A DNA stretch of 13,877 nucleotides from Gemmatimonadota bacterium (GTDB lineage Bacteria > Gemmatimonadota > Gemmatimonadetes > Longimicrobiales > Longimicrobiaceae): assembly GCA_019240375.1 (NCBI GenBank), contig JAFAYN010000603.1, positions 1 to 13,877 of the forward strand. Direction: 5' to 3'. Shown piece by piece: positions 13,750-13,877 of this stretch. Within the stretch, counting starts at the first letter, position 1, and each line of letters begins with the position of its first letter. The position numbers and the translations under genes were made by a program. The notes below the pieces were generated by a model. The model made no database searches, had not been told where the DNA came from, and saw only the letters and a program-made list of their open reading frames with translations.

Positions 13750-13877
13750 TCACCAGTCGATCAGCTCGGCGAAGGCCAGATGGGGGCGACCAAGCTGTCG
13801 GTTGAGCCAGATGCAGACGTTGTGCAGGGCACAGGTGGCAGCCAGTCGGGCTTGAAAGCCATCAAGTGCGTGCGGGC
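13750..13877 (-). CDS. Transposase C-terminal fragment, IS982-like (runs off window)
   Basis: The last 41 codons of a transposase are visible, ending with a TGA at 13752-13750; the N-terminus lies beyond the window edge. LDGFQARLAATCALHNVCIW followed by LNRQLGRPHLAFAELIDW matches the end of IS982-type transposases, where a 'C-I-x-L-N-R-x-L-G-x-P' stretch precedes a short hydrophobic tail. The IS4/IS5 DDE relatives share a similar tail, so the family call is tentative. No catalytic residues are in view; they would lie upstream. It indicates an insertion sequence adjoining the mutasome operon. Whether the element is intact cannot be judged. Confidence 0.72.
   Translation of the reverse strand, partial: PHALDGFQARLAATCALHNVCIWLNRQLGRPHLAFAELIDW

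Overview
The window is a GC-rich (about 70% by eye), gene-dense bacterial chromosomal segment. Codons end overwhelmingly in G or C, intergenic gaps are short, and several of them hold GC-rich palindromes. The gene styles (two bacterial POT transporters, a YtrA-like GntR/slipin pair, an imuA-imuB-dnaE2 cassette) and the palindromes would suit a Gemmatimonadota bacterium of the Longimicrobium type. That placement is inference from general look, not from a marker gene.

Layout. On the minus strand, positions 1-2959 hold four genes: an OsmC-family protein cut by the window edge, a 71-residue two-helix membrane protein, an inositol-monophosphatase-family phosphatase and an EamA/DMT-type exporter. 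A 394-base gap full of hairpins (1624-2017) separates the last two. A 271-base divergent region (2960-3230) with a TGCGTA-N5-TACGCA dyad precedes two tandem POT/PTR-family transporters on the plus strand (3231-4829 and 5037-6392), each followed by a hairpin terminator. Next come a 65-residue helical protein (6489-6686), a YtrA-like GntR repressor (6759-7124) and a slipin/SPFH membrane protein (7137-8120). The last two are 12 bases apart and form an operon. A terminator-like hairpin (8256-8280) serves the converging slipin and dnaE2 genes.

The right half is a complete mutasome cassette on the minus strand, in transcription order imuA (13364-12672), imuB (12730-11423) and dnaE2/imuC (11415-8287). 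ImuA and ImuB overlap by 59 bases, and ImuB and DnaE2 are 7 bases apart. By analogy with studied cassettes, ImuA and ImuB recruit the error-prone polymerase DnaE2 to damaged templates, giving damage tolerance and induced mutagenesis. A sigma70-like promoter with an overlapping TGTT-N6-AACA dyad lies just upstream of imuA and is a candidate SOS control site.

The right edge (13750-13877) is the C-terminal end of a transposase, most like the IS982 family, read on the minus strand. An insertion sequence therefore begins about 370 bases upstream of the mutasome operon.

The points I would look at first are: an unusually short ImuB that seems to lack its fingers region; two neighbouring POT paralogues that differ by presence or absence of the extra helix pair; a small protein whose helix resembles the tail of the adjacent GntR regulator; and the hairpin cluster at 1624-2017. 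I found no clear sign of a wholly new system.
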